From Stramenopiles sp. TOSAG23-2 (lineage: Eukaryota; Sar), in assembly GCA_900128395.1 (NCBI GenBank), contig LT649587.1, forward strand, positions 1 through 19,248: a stretch of 19,248 nucleotides of DNA, in the 5' to 3' direction. Positions 1 through 8,750 of the stretch are shown here, piece by piece (the stretch's first letter is position 1; each line of letters starts with the position of its first letter). Below the pieces are notes generated by a model. That model had not been told where the DNA came from. It saw nothing but the letters and a program-made list of their open reading frames with translations, and searched no databases. Both the position numbers and the translations under genes were made by a program.

Positions 1-535
1 GATTATGTGTTTACAAAACTAATTTATTCATGTGTATAATGATATATTTTTGTTGAAATATGGGGATCTTAAGGTCGCTTATACAGTGGTAATACATTTA
101 TCCATATCGATTATTATTAAAATAAATTTCCGATTTAAAATTATTATATTATTAGTATTCTAAAAGTACAAATAAATAGGAAACATAATATTATAAAATT
201 GTATGAGTTAATTCCATTTTATAGATGAATATAAAAAATTTGTTAGATCACACAAGATTACTAAAATTCGGGAATGGCCTCGATCGAGGCCATTCAGATT
301 ATCCCATTAAAGGATAGTACCTGGTAGTCGTCTATAATGAATAAAACATAGAATTGAAATAATTATAATATATTTATATACTATGTACATGTATAATAAG
401 TACATTTAATTTAAATATACAGAAACAAAGATATTCCACAGATCAAATGATCAACTAAAATATTTTTCAACGCATCTTAGAGTTTAATTGCACCTAATTA
501 TTACTATTGTCTGTAGTAGTAGTAGTAATAGTATT
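1..535. other. AT-rich intergenic region
   Basis: No convincing gene is visible before the first ATG at 536. The stretch is AT-rich with stops in all frames. Its one conspicuous element is the GC-rich palindrome at 272-295, listed separately. It presumably holds the promoter and 5' leader of the gene starting at 536 and perhaps the 3' flank of a gene to the left. I saw no tRNA or snRNA. Confidence 0.6.
272..295. repeat. Perfect 24-bp palindrome
   Basis: Two 12-base half-sites meet without a spacer: the left half runs GAATGGCCTCGA and the right half is its exact reverse complement. It is a GC-rich island in AT-rich DNA. It could be a dimeric protein binding site or a cruciform. As an RNA hairpin it would need to open a loop at the centre. 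It does not match the histone 3' stem-loop consensus. Function is unknown. Confidence 0.8.
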
Positions 536-3500
536 ATGTCGCTAGCAATATATACTTTGAAACGAATTTTATCATTAGGAAAACAAAGATCAAAAGCAGT
601 TCATATTAAAACATCAACCACATGTCGTACTGCAGTTTTTTCATTAGTAGCATTATATTGCAGTAATGGTTATATTATACTGCGTTATGCTGGTCCTTCG
701 AATGACACTAGAAATGTTTTGCCCATTGTTAGGTATATCCCATGGTCTGTGTCTAGTGACTCTTTTGAAAGTAATAACACAGATAAAAATTTAGACAAGA
801 AAAATAATAAAAGCGATAATGATAATAATAATAATAATAGTACAATGAAAAACAACAAGCTTTACAACCATGCTGTAAAAGCATTAACATTTAACGACAA
901 TGGAAAGCAACTATTTGTCTTATGCGCAGATGGGAGTGTTTATTGTTTACCCGCTCTCGCAATTGTGATGGAAACAAACCCAGCAAAATCATCAAACAAT
1001 AATTCTAAAAATAATAGTAATAATTTAATACGCTCTGTTCCAGCAAATCAACTTTTACAATCATATGCTAGGACACCGGAACATGGGGAGAGCACAAGTG
1101 ATAATAGTAGTATAAGGCAAGCACGTCATGCGGTTAGGGATGCACGAAGGCTTGTTAAAAAAGGTAGCGGTGGCGTCTCGATCGTTTTTTGGCGTTCGTT
1201 TCAGGGAAAATCATACTTATTGCTAGGGACAGAACAAGGACGTATGATAATTGTAGATTGTGGTAAAGAAAATTTTGGTGATTATGTCCTTGGTCTTTTT
1301 ATCGCGCCAAAGCATCGTGTAGATAAAATAAATATATTGACAGATGGGTCAAAACAACGTCGATGGCGTTATGCTATTATAAATACATCAAAAGGTAATA
1401 AGGATGGACACAATACACGAATAAAGGATACATATCGAATATTATTAGAACGACCTAAAGCATTTGTACAAGGTTTGATGTCGCCATATAAAGATGCCAA
1501 TAAAATGTCTAGAAACGAATATGTAAACTTATGCGATCATTTATCATCATCAGAAGCTGATAATCCTTTATCGATAAGTGGTGGGATTGGCTTTTCGTTG
1601 GGTAGCATTAGAGGTAATAAGAGTCAAAAAAATAGTCCTGGTAGCAATAATTACAGTAGCCCTAACAAGAATAACATTGGTAATAACAGCAATAATAGCA
1701 ATAATAATAATGCAAGTTTGCAATTACATCCTGATTTTATTCCACAAAAAATTACATTTGTTGAAAATTATATGTCTAATAATAATAATAATTTATCTGA
1801 ACAACATTTAGGAAGCTGGCAAGGATCTGGATTAGGTTTATATGATCAAGAAAAATTTTTGTTCTCATTATTTTCTGTAGATGCACCATTGCCACAACGA
1901 TATCCATTGTTTGAATTTAATATGCCATCTTCAACGGAAAATATTTTATATACGAAACGAGTTCTTTTTGTAGGATGTAAAGATGACGTGCAAAACAATA
2001 GTAAGAACTACAATAATGGTAAAACTATTGTTAAATTATTCTCGTCATTTTTATTATCTGGTGTTTCAACCGATAGAAACGATGATGATGATATAAATGC
2101 TGATAGTAACGATACCAATGACAATAAGAGCGGTGATAGCAATATTGGTTTAATACAAACATTCGAAATACCAACTGATTGTGATACTAATATCATTAAT
2201 TTTGAATATGCGCCATGGTGCTTTACAAAATCTGAAGATTTGTATTTAGAAGGTGTTATCATGATAACACGTGATGCAATTTATGAATTTCAACCAAGAA
2301 GTATTGAAAGAATTGAAGAGAATTTTCAAAATTTGATCGATCAAGAAGAAGAAGAGGATATTGCAGATGAACTGCAGCAACAAGTAAATGATTTATCAGA
2401 GATAAATGAAGACAATGACAACGGTAATAATAAATCGATGAATGTTGAAAGCACAAGCCCTGAACAATACGCCCAAGTATTAGGTTTAAATATATTAGCA
2501 TTGTATGAACAAGCTGGTGATAGAAAGTTAAAGGAAGGAAAACAAAATGCGGCAAGAGCTTTAGCATTGTACAAATTATCAAATATGAGTGTACATCAAA
2601 TATTAAAGCGCTTGATTTTGGCTGGTAGGCCTGATTTAGCTGCTACACACGCTGCGTTTATCTTAAGCTCAAATGCAAATAATGAAACATCTGAGTTTAA
2701 TAAAGCAGAAATTACAGATTTATCCCATTTAGCTATAAAATGTTATTTGAGTTGTGTGGAGAGGCTTCCTAATAATGGTGATGATAATAAGCAGAATGGT
2801 GGTGATCAAATTGATGATAAGACAAATATGAATACTTATGTAGGTAATGATACAGTATCGTTACAATTGTGCAGCGATCAAGCTAAAATTGTTGAGCCGA
2901 ATGCACCTTTTGGTTTGCTCAGTTTTTTAGAAAAAAACAAAATTTACGATCTGAAATTTGTGTTGAAGTTATTATGCCAAACTGGTTTATATGGTGCCAT
3001 TTTTGTTGCTGCACATTCAAGAAAGAACATATTGATAGCATTGGAATTGTTTGCGCTCTCATCAGCTCCTAAGTTAAACCAATTGTGTTATCAATATTTA
3101 TTGCAACACAATTACATTAAGGAAATTTGCTTAGCATCTGAATCAAGTATATTCCATGCACTGACGGCAGATAAACAATTTCAGTTGCTATTCAAAAATA
3201 ATTGTATCATTACGACAAATGTACAAATCAGTTTAATTGTTTACTTGTATCCAGTCCTATCCTCTCGTATATATGAATGGAGCAGTGAGCAAATATTACA
3301 TGCTACAATTGTAGTTGAAAATTTGCTGCAAGAACTAAATAATATGTTCATGAATAGCAATAATAAAAAAGATAATGCCAATAGACGTCGATCGTTATGC
3401 GTATTATCAGAATGTTTAATACATTTTCTACTATTTTACGTATCTAAGCCACCATCCTCGGTGGAACATGACGAAGAACGCCAACGACAACTGAAACGAT

Positions 3501-4447
3501 TAGAAGTTTTTGTATCTTTACAAACAAAATATTTTCGTCCAAATGTGATTGAATGTTTAACCGTCGATTTTGAATGTTTTAGTATTGGTGCTTTAATGTA
3601 TGAAAGTAATAATAGATTCGATAAAGCTGTAAATTTACGCTTGTCTGAAATTCAAAGCAATTATGTCAATAGTAGTAATGAAGGCAGCATGGATGGTGAA
3701 TTTTGTAATTTATTATTAAATTTGATTGAAAGTCATATTTTAAAAATTTCCATAAGTGATCGTTTAATACGTGTCAAATCATTACGAAAAATATTTCACC
3801 TGTGGTTTAAACTTAAATTTGATGTTAAAATCTTTGAGGCTGTGATATTAAAACATATATCTTCTCTTGGATATGAATTTAGTGCCATATTATTTCCACA
3901 GCATGACATTAGGAAACTTAATAATAATAGCAGCAACAACAATTACAACAGAAAGGATGGTATCAATAAGGATCGTAGAAATGATGATTCGATGGAAGCT
4001 TTATATCCACACTTTTCAAAAGACGTTTGCTTTGCTTTATGTATTGATCAAGTTTTGCCATCTCAGCATGAAAATAGGAGACGAAGACGAGCATCGTCTA
4101 TTGGTTTGTTGGGAGGGATTTGTACGAATCTTGCGAAAGGTATTAATGATAACAGAGAAATTGTATTGCATGCAGAAGATATTGATGGAATATGTCGTGA
4201 AAGTAATAATGGAACCAGTAGTGGAGGTGATATTTTAGTATTTTCATGTGGCCATGTATATTCAAAGCAAATTTTTTTCGAAGAAGTATTAGAACATTTT
4301 AAGCAAAGATTATTAAAATTGCGTTATACTTTACCAGCGACATTGGCAGTCATCTTGAAAGAATATAGAAAAGAGCATATATCATGTGCATGCCCAAAAT
4401 GTCTTATCATGTATTTTGAAGATATTGATCAACATATCGAGGAATAA
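536..4447 (+). CDS. Large beta-propeller/alpha-solenoid protein with C-terminal half-RING zinc motif
   Basis: A 1303-residue protein. The open frame extends to a TTG at 488, but the first ATG is at 536, with A at -3, so that start is preferred. The N-terminal part has WD40-like beta strands, for example around the DGSVYCL and LLLGTEQGRMIIVD segments. The middle and C-terminal parts are helical (an ALALYKLSN-type solenoid). The end carries C1238-G-H1240 and C1284-x-C1286-x2-C1289, which looks like the second half of a RING. This order resembles HOPS/CORVET subunits such as VPS8 and VPS41, or BLOC-2-type trafficking proteins, so a role in endolysosomal tethering is inferred. I cannot assign an orthologue. 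Long Asn/Ser/Asp runs encoded by AAT/AGT/GAT repeats interrupt the propeller, and an acidic-Gln stretch follows it. The gene converges on the helicase gene, with 26 bp between the stops. Confidence 0.75.
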   Translation: MSLAIYTLKRILSLGKQRSKAVHIKTSTTCRTAVFSLVALYCSNGYIILRYAGPSNDTRNVLPIVRYIPWSVSSDSFESNNTDKNLDKKNNKSDNDNNNNNSTMKNNKLYNHAVKALTFNDNGKQLFVLCADGSVYCLPALAIVMETNPAKSSNNNSKNNSNNLIRSVPANQLLQSYARTPEHGESTSDNSSIRQARHAVRDARRLVKKGSGGVSIVFWRSFQGKSYLLLGTEQGRMIIVDCGKENFGDYVLGLFIAPKHRVDKINILTDGSKQRRWRYAIINTSKGNKDGHNTRIKDTYRILLERPKAFVQGLMSPYKDANKMSRNEYVNLCDHLSSSEADNPLSISGGIGFSLGSIRGNKSQKNSPGSNNYSSPNKNNIGNNSNNSNNNNASLQLHPDFIPQKITFVENYMSNNNNNLSEQHLGSWQGSGLGLYDQEKFLFSLFSVDAPLPQRYPLFEFNMPSSTENILYTKRVLFVGCKDDVQNNSKNYNNGKTIVKLFSSFLLSGVSTDRNDDDDINADSNDTNDNKSGDSNIGLIQTFEIPTDCDTNIINFEYAPWCFTKSEDLYLEGVIMITRDAIYEFQPRSIERIEENFQNLIDQEEEEDIADELQQQVNDLSEINEDNDNGNNKSMNVESTSPEQYAQVLGLNILALYEQAGDRKLKEGKQNAARALALYKLSNMSVHQILKRLILAGRPDLAATHAAFILSSNANNETSEFNKAEITDLSHLAIKCYLSCVERLPNNGDDNKQNGGDQIDDKTNMNTYVGNDTVSLQLCSDQAKIVEPNAPFGLLSFLEKNKIYDLKFVLKLLCQTGLYGAIFVAAHSRKNILIALELFALSSAPKLNQLCYQYLLQHNYIKEICLASESSIFHALTADKQFQLLFKNNCIITTNVQISLIVYLYPVLSSRIYEWSSEQILHATIVVENLLQELNNMFMNSNNKKDNANRRRSLCVLSECLIHFLLFYVSKPPSSVEHDEERQRQLKRLEVFVSLQTKYFRPNVIECLTVDFECFSIGALMYESNNRFDKAVNLRLSEIQSNYVNSSNEGSMDGEFCNLLLNLIESHILKISISDRLIRVKSLRKIFHLWFKLKFDVKIFEAVILKHISSLGYEFSAILFPQHDIRKLNNNSSNNNYNRKDGINKDRRNDDSMEALYPHFSKDVCFALCIDQVLPSQHENRRRRRASSIGLLGGICTNLAKGINDNREIVLHAEDIDGICRESNNGTSSGGDILVFSCGHVYSKQIFFEEVLEHFKQRLLKLRYTLPATLAVILKEYRKEHISCACPKCLIMYFEDIDQHIEE

Positions 4448-4473
4448 TTTGTATGTACATGTTTTATATAATG

Positions 4474-6555
4474 TTATTTATATCCAACTTTTCTAACACT
4501 TGGTACTTGCAATGTAGTTTGGAAGCCTTGATTAATACCCTTACGCTTCTTTCTACGACGATTTTTATCATATTTTTTAGAAAATTTGCCTTTACCATGT
4601 CTGCGTTGCCATTCTTTATGCCTACCGGTGGTTTCAAATTCATTTGTAGTTGCACGGCGAGGTTTCTCCTCTTCATCATCGCCATTATTGCTACCATCAT
4701 CACCATCATCGTCGTCGTCATTACCTTCTTGTGATTCATATGTAAAGGATTGCAATGGATCAGCTTGTGCATTTTTATTTTTTCGTTGAGATGCACTACT
4801 GTAATTATTAGCGCCATTGGTTTTCTTACGCTTACGTTTTCTTTTATTGCCAAAGTTAGTTTTTTTCGGTTTCATATCAGCTGGTAATAAATAGTCCGGT
4901 ACATGTGCTAAATGTTTTTTAATTAAATGCGGTCGCAAGGTACCTGCATGTTGCAAAATTTGTAAATCTTGCGGGTTTTCTTTAAAGTGATCTTTTAAAC
5001 GCTCGGAATTAATCATCTCCTGCTTCAATTCGCGAACACGTGCATCTCGCACTGCAACTTTAGTCACTGCACGTTTAACATCATCCATACGATACCTAAA
5101 ACCTTCAAGATCTTCGATTTTAAAATCAAAAAAAGCTGGTTGGCATAACATATCATCGCCTTCCCCTTGTAGTGTATCACCGTCTTCATCATTATTATTG
5201 TCAGCGGTACTATTTGCAGTTTTACTATTTAATCTTGGTTGTTCATCTTGCACTAATTTTAATATTTTTAACTCTTCCATATTATCATCTTCAACAAATG
5301 ATATAGCAGTGCCTGATGCACCACCACGTGCTGTACGTCCTATTCGATGTGTATATGCTTCAGGCGATTTTGGAAAATCTATATTTAATACAAATGTAAC
5401 ACCATGAAAATCAACACCACGAGATACGCCATATTCTTTATCATTTTTTGAAGTAGATTTTTGATTTGATTTCTTCGTTTTAGATGAATCTGCGTCGTCT
5501 TCTTCCTCCTCATCACTAGAATTATCTGATGATGAAGACTCCTCTTCATCATTTTCTTCCTCCTCTTCTTCCATTCCTAAACTATCATCAGTTGCAATTA
5601 ATATATCAAATACGCCTTTGTTAAATTCTTTTATAATATGTTGTCTAGAATTAAATGGCAATTCTGAATTCAATACTGCTGCATGAATACCAAATTGTTC
5701 CATGATTAATTTTTTGCGATAACATGCTTCAACATCATTGACGAAAAATAATGCTTTCCCAGTAATTACACCTAATTTAATAAATGCATACAATAATAAA
5801 TCTTTATCATCTTTTGGTATTGATAAATAAAATTGCTTCAGTTGACCATCACGTTTTCCCATTTCTAATCTTAAAATGACTGGATTACGCAACACTACTT
5901 TTTTCAATTTTTCCAAATCGTCACTAAGTGTTGCGGACATTAATAAAGATTGACATGTTTTAGGTAATTTTTCCACTACGGATTTAACATCATTTGCATA
6001 TCCATACGATAAAACTAAATCAGCTTCATCAACAATCAAGGTAGTGATAGTCTTCGCGTTGAAGTTGCCAGCTGCTAAGTGTTTCGCTGCTCGCAATGGT
6101 GTCGATATGATAATATCTGGATTTTCTCGCAACCATGCCTTTTGTGTATCTAAGCTTTCACTGGCAAAACTTAACGAAGTAATATCGTCTTTGCAATAAT
6201 AACATAATTGCTCTAATTGGTTCAACACTTGTCCACATAACTCACGTGTTGGGACTAATATCAACGCACGTACACCTTTTTTATAACTACTTTTCAAACT
6301 TTTTTCCAATAATATTTTTTGCAATATTGGTAAGCAATATGCTGCTGTTTTACCTGAACCAGTCCTTGCATGCACCAATACATCTTTCCCTTCCAATGCA
6401 AACGGTAAGCATTTTGCTTGTACTAACGTTGGATATACAAAGCCTAACTTTGCAATTGCTTTTGCCAATCTAACGTCTAAACCAAGGCTTTTACATGCTA
6501 CTTGAAATGATACTTGATCATCCAATAAATGGTGGTCTGTTTTCGTTGTTGTCAT
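4474..6555 (-). CDS. DEAD-box ATP-dependent RNA helicase, Dbp9/DDX56 type
   Basis: A 693-residue helicase. The family acts in the nucleolus in 60S ribosomal subunit assembly. Visible motifs: Q motif around Gln46; motif I A63-T70 (ARTGSGKT); Ia PTREL about 102-106; Ib STPLR 151-155; II D176-E-A-D179 followed by LVLSYGY; III S207-A-T209; V around GVSRGVDF 376-383; VI H403-RIGRTAR410. A poly-Glu/Ser/Asp insert (about 327-375) splits RecA2 between IATD and the motif V region. An insert at this place, plus the Tyr/Gly-rich sequence after DEAD, is characteristic of Dbp9/DDX56. The C-terminus is alternately acidic and Lys/Arg-rich, as in nucleolar proteins. The start ATG has A at -3 and sits just beside a (TA)n tract. 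A 54-bp piece of the 3' coding end (4579-4632) is copied at 8697-8750. Confidence 0.93.
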   Translation of the reverse strand: MTTTKTDHHLLDDQVSFQVACKSLGLDVRLAKAIAKLGFVYPTLVQAKCLPFALEGKDVLVHARTGSGKTAAYCLPILQKILLEKSLKSSYKKGVRALILVPTRELCGQVLNQLEQLCYYCKDDITSLSFASESLDTQKAWLRENPDIIISTPLRAAKHLAAGNFNAKTITTLIVDEADLVLSYGYANDVKSVVEKLPKTCQSLLMSATLSDDLEKLKKVVLRNPVILRLEMGKRDGQLKQFYLSIPKDDKDLLLYAFIKLGVITGKALFFVNDVEACYRKKLIMEQFGIHAAVLNSELPFNSRQHIIKEFNKGVFDILIATDDSLGMEEEEEENDEEESSSSDNSSDEEEEDDADSSKTKKSNQKSTSKNDKEYGVSRGVDFHGVTFVLNIDFPKSPEAYTHRIGRTARGGASGTAISFVEDDNMEELKILKLVQDEQPRLNSKTANSTADNNNDEDGDTLQGEGDDMLCQPAFFDFKIEDLEGFRYRMDDVKRAVTKVAVRDARVRELKQEMINSERLKDHFKENPQDLQILQHAGTLRPHLIKKHLAHVPDYLLPADMKPKKTNFGNKRKRKRKKTNGANNYSSASQRKNKNAQADPLQSFTYESQEGNDDDDDGDDGSNNGDDEEEKPRRATTNEFETTGRHKEWQRRHGKGKFSKKYDKNRRRKKRKGINQGFQTTLQVPSVRKVGYK

Positions 6556-6556
6556 T

Positions 6557-6557
<1 letters not shown>

Positions 6558-6590
<33 letters not shown>

Positions 6591-6591
6591 T
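6558..6591. repeat. (TA)n microsatellite
   Basis: A nearly pure TA dinucleotide run lies immediately upstream of the helicase ATG (minus strand). It may be part of the promoter or 5' leader. Length variation between individuals is likely for such a tract. Confidence 0.85.
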
Positions 6592-6611
6592 TAACTATAA
6601 ATAACTAAAAC

Positions 6612-6652
6612 AATATATAGATAAATATGAGTGATTGATCAATGTATGTTGC
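6612..6652. repeat. 41-bp direct repeat, copy 1
   Basis: Exactly identical, in the same orientation, to 7071-7111. The shared core is TGAGTGATTGATCAATG. Identity ends abruptly on both sides. The copies flank about 418 bp of the helicase/cupin intergenic region. Confidence 0.9.
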
Positions 6653-7004
6653 ATATATCAATATCCTGTGATGGATACCAACTTTATCTTGTAATATATA
6701 TAACTATTATTATTATTACATGTATTAATACAATCTTCCTTCTCGTCTACTGGCCATCCATCCTGTTGTTGTGGCATAAAACTTGAAGTAGTTTTTAATT
6801 GGTACTGTCTTTGATTTATTATCCCTATATATACATAGATCTGGATGGACACAGCATTAAAACATATCAGAGCTCCCTATTACAGGTCTACAGTACAGTA
6901 CTGTATAAATTGAGGAGGCGAGCCCGAACAACAACAAACTAAAAACAAACTCGTCATTTTTTTCACCACCATACCGGTATAGTATTATAATACGTGCCAA
7001 TTAC

Positions 7005-7044
7005 GCCAGTATATTATTAATATGTGCATATTAATAATACTGGC
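7005..7044. repeat. Inverted repeat / hairpin
   Basis: The left arm (7005-7023) and right arm (7028-7044) both begin or end in GCCAGTAT/ATACTGGC and pair except for a 2-base AT insertion in the left arm. The loop is GTGC. It lies just upstream of the second 41-bp repeat, in the presumed cupin promoter. It could be a cruciform, a relic of a small inverted-repeat element, or a binding site. Confidence 0.75.
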
Positions 7045-7070
7045 ATAATAAAAAAAAAGAAGAAATATAT

Positions 7071-7111
7071 AATATATAGATAAATATGAGTGATTGATCA
7101 ATGTATGTTGC
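7071..7111. repeat. 41-bp direct repeat, copy 2
   Basis: Exact second copy of 6612-6652, ending 58 bp before the cupin gene ATG. The bases on each side differ from copy 1, so the repeat unit is sharply bounded. Confidence 0.9.
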
Positions 7112-7169
7112 TTGTTATCGTGTTTTATTGTTTTAAATTCCATAATTATAACTATTGCCCATTATTACA

Positions 7170-8609
7170 ATGACCAGAAAAGGAAAACGAAGACGTAAAT
7201 ATGAAAATTCAAACCAAGAAATTAAAAAAACATGTAAACCACATGATTCCACAACAAATATGGATATGGAGCAATTGAAAAAAAATTTAGGGTTTGTTCC
7301 ATCCAATTTATATTGGGTGAAAAAAAGAAGCAAAAAAGATGTTGAAACGAATGAAATAACGCCACAAGCTTGCGTTATGTATCCATTGTCAACTACTGCA
7401 TTGAATGGAAAATTAGAGCCGTTTCCAACGATTTGCTGGTTAACTAGTACAAAGTTAAAAACTCGTGTTAGTGCATTGGAAAAATCAGCATGGATAAAAG
7501 ATTTTCATTACATGTTAAAAACAAATGTAAATACATATGGTAAACGTATGAGAAATGCACATGAAATGTATGCAAAAACACGAACTAATTTATTAACTGA
7601 GGAAGATCGAGATCTAGTCATTAAAAATGGATGGACACAAGCTTTAAGTGAAAATAGAGGAGTCGCTGGTATCTTGAAAACGTCTGTAGATATGAATAAT
7701 AATAATAATTCAACAACAATAACTACATGGGATATAAGTGTTAAATGTTTACATGCACATCTTGCACATTATTTATGTTTTCCAGAACATGACAATATAA
7801 TTGGTAAATGGACTTGGAATGCATTAAATAAAAATTACGATTCGAATCGAATTTGTACAACATTACCGTTATTAAATTCTATATATCAATTATGGAATGA
7901 CAATAACTCAAATGATGAAATTGTGAAAATGCAAGCACAAATGTTAAAGAAATGTTTAAATACAATGTATATAGAAGAAGATAATAATAATAATAATAAT
8001 AAAATTTGTAAAAAGTGGGATGATATTCATCAAGTAAAAACGGTACCTCCTGAAAATGTAAGTCAAATGCTATCAAAGAATAATAATAAGCATGAAAAAA
8101 TATTGAAACCAATTAAAATATTATTAGAGAAAGCATGGGATGTCTTACCATGGAAACTTCCAAAAACATTGTCACATGATTATTCAAATAATATGGGCGA
8201 AGTATTGCAGCATTTTAAAAGTGTCATGATAGTTGGTAATCCAGAATATGGTGCCATGATAGAAAGCAATGAATTATATGTTGGTTTATTTTATTTAAAA
8301 GAAAATATGCATTATCCAACCCATGCACATGAAGCATTTGAAACGTATACATTCATAAGTGGTAATGGGGATGAAGTATTACACCAACGTGATCAGAAAG
8401 ATGATGATAATAATAATGAAAATACAGCGATGACAATTGCAACCCCAACACCTTATATACATAATCATGGTCATCAACCACACGCTATTAAAACATCGAA
8501 TAAACCATTAGTTTGTTTATATGCCTGGACACGTGGTATTAATGTTGATGGTGTTAACAATAATAGTAATAGCTTTGAGCTTCCAGGGAAGTATTGGTTT
8601 TGTTCTTAA
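7170..8609 (+). CDS. DMSP-lyase-like cupin protein (DddY/DddL/DddQ superfamily)
   Basis: A 479-residue protein. The frame opens at a TTG at 7155, but the first ATG, with A at -3, is at 7170. The C-terminal third is a cupin with H385-x-H387-x3-E391-x-Y393 and, on a later strand, H431/H433/H435 followed by QPHA (H438). The His-x-His-x3-Glu-x-Tyr plus distal His pattern is the metal site of the bacterial cupin DMSP lyases, which cleave dimethylsulfoniopropionate to dimethyl sulfide and acrylate. Its spacing best recalls DddY, which also has a helical N-terminal part. The N-terminal ~300 residues here are helical, open with a Lys/Arg-rich stretch, carry Asn runs and show no signal peptide, so the protein is probably cytosolic. 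Lyase activity is inferred; another cupin reaction is possible. The last ~200 bp are present again in inverted orientation downstream. Confidence 0.75.
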   Translation: MTRKGKRRRKYENSNQEIKKTCKPHDSTTNMDMEQLKKNLGFVPSNLYWVKKRSKKDVETNEITPQACVMYPLSTTALNGKLEPFPTICWLTSTKLKTRVSALEKSAWIKDFHYMLKTNVNTYGKRMRNAHEMYAKTRTNLLTEEDRDLVIKNGWTQALSENRGVAGILKTSVDMNNNNNSTTITTWDISVKCLHAHLAHYLCFPEHDNIIGKWTWNALNKNYDSNRICTTLPLLNSIYQLWNDNNSNDEIVKMQAQMLKKCLNTMYIEEDNNNNNNKICKKWDDIHQVKTVPPENVSQMLSKNNNKHEKILKPIKILLEKAWDVLPWKLPKTLSHDYSNNMGEVLQHFKSVMIVGNPEYGAMIESNELYVGLFYLKENMHYPTHAHEAFETYTFISGNGDEVLHQRDQKDDDNNNENTAMTIATPTPYIHNHGHQPHAIKTSNKPLVCLYAWTRGINVDGVNNNSNSFELPGKYWFCS

Positions 8610-8643
8610 AAAAGATTATATATATTTCATATTATATGTCACA
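8410..8643 (+). repeat. Inverted repeat, left arm (3' end of cupin gene and flank)
   Basis: This 234-bp arm covers the last ~66 codons of the cupin gene, its TAA and 34 bp beyond. It matches the reverse complement of 8751-8983; the only difference I see is one T in the AT-rich 3' flank. It begins inside the GAT/AAT repeat coding for the Asp/Asn run. Confidence 0.93.
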
Positions 8644-8696
8644 CCGTTAGATCTTATACACTATATGTAATATTGTAGTACTCTTTTAGCAACCTT
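8644..8696. other. Unassigned 53-bp part of the inverted-repeat spacer
   Basis: This segment joins the cupin 3' flank to the helicase fragment. I could not match it to any other place in the window. It may be the original downstream flank of the cupin gene or filler picked up during the rearrangement. Confidence 0.6.
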
Positions 8697-8750
8697 ACCA
8701 CCGGTAGGCATAAAGAATGGCAACGCAGACATGGTAAAGGCAAATTTTCT
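8697..8750 (+). pseudogene. 54-bp copied fragment of the helicase gene
   Basis: Exact reverse complement of 4579-4632. It therefore carries a piece of helicase coding sequence in sense on the plus strand (GRHKEWQRRHGKGKF region). There is no start, no stop and no continuation on either side. It directly abuts the right arm of the inverted repeat at 8751. No junction homology longer than a base or two is visible. Confidence 0.95.

Larger units (their letters stand above)
6556..7169. other. Divergent intergenic region between helicase and cupin genes
   Basis: This region separates two divergent genes and should hold both promoters. It contains a (TA)n tract next to the helicase start, a 41-bp direct repeat, a hairpin at 7005-7044, and a 12-bp palindrome TACAGTACTGTA at about 6894-6905 followed by a short GC-rich patch. 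Reading frames here are short and unconvincing. I see no RNA gene. Confidence 0.6.

Noticed and set aside
272-295. Histone mRNA 3' stem-loop
   Set aside because: The sequence is a spacerless palindrome without the conserved 4-base loop or purine-rich downstream element, and no histone frame precedes it.
488-535. Longer start of the first gene at a TTG
   Set aside because: TTG is not a usual eukaryotic start. The 16 extra residues come from a repetitive AGT/AAT stretch, and an ATG with A at -3 follows at 536.
7155-7169. TTG start of the cupin gene
   Set aside because: An ATG with A at -3 lies five codons downstream, and all other genes here start with ATG.
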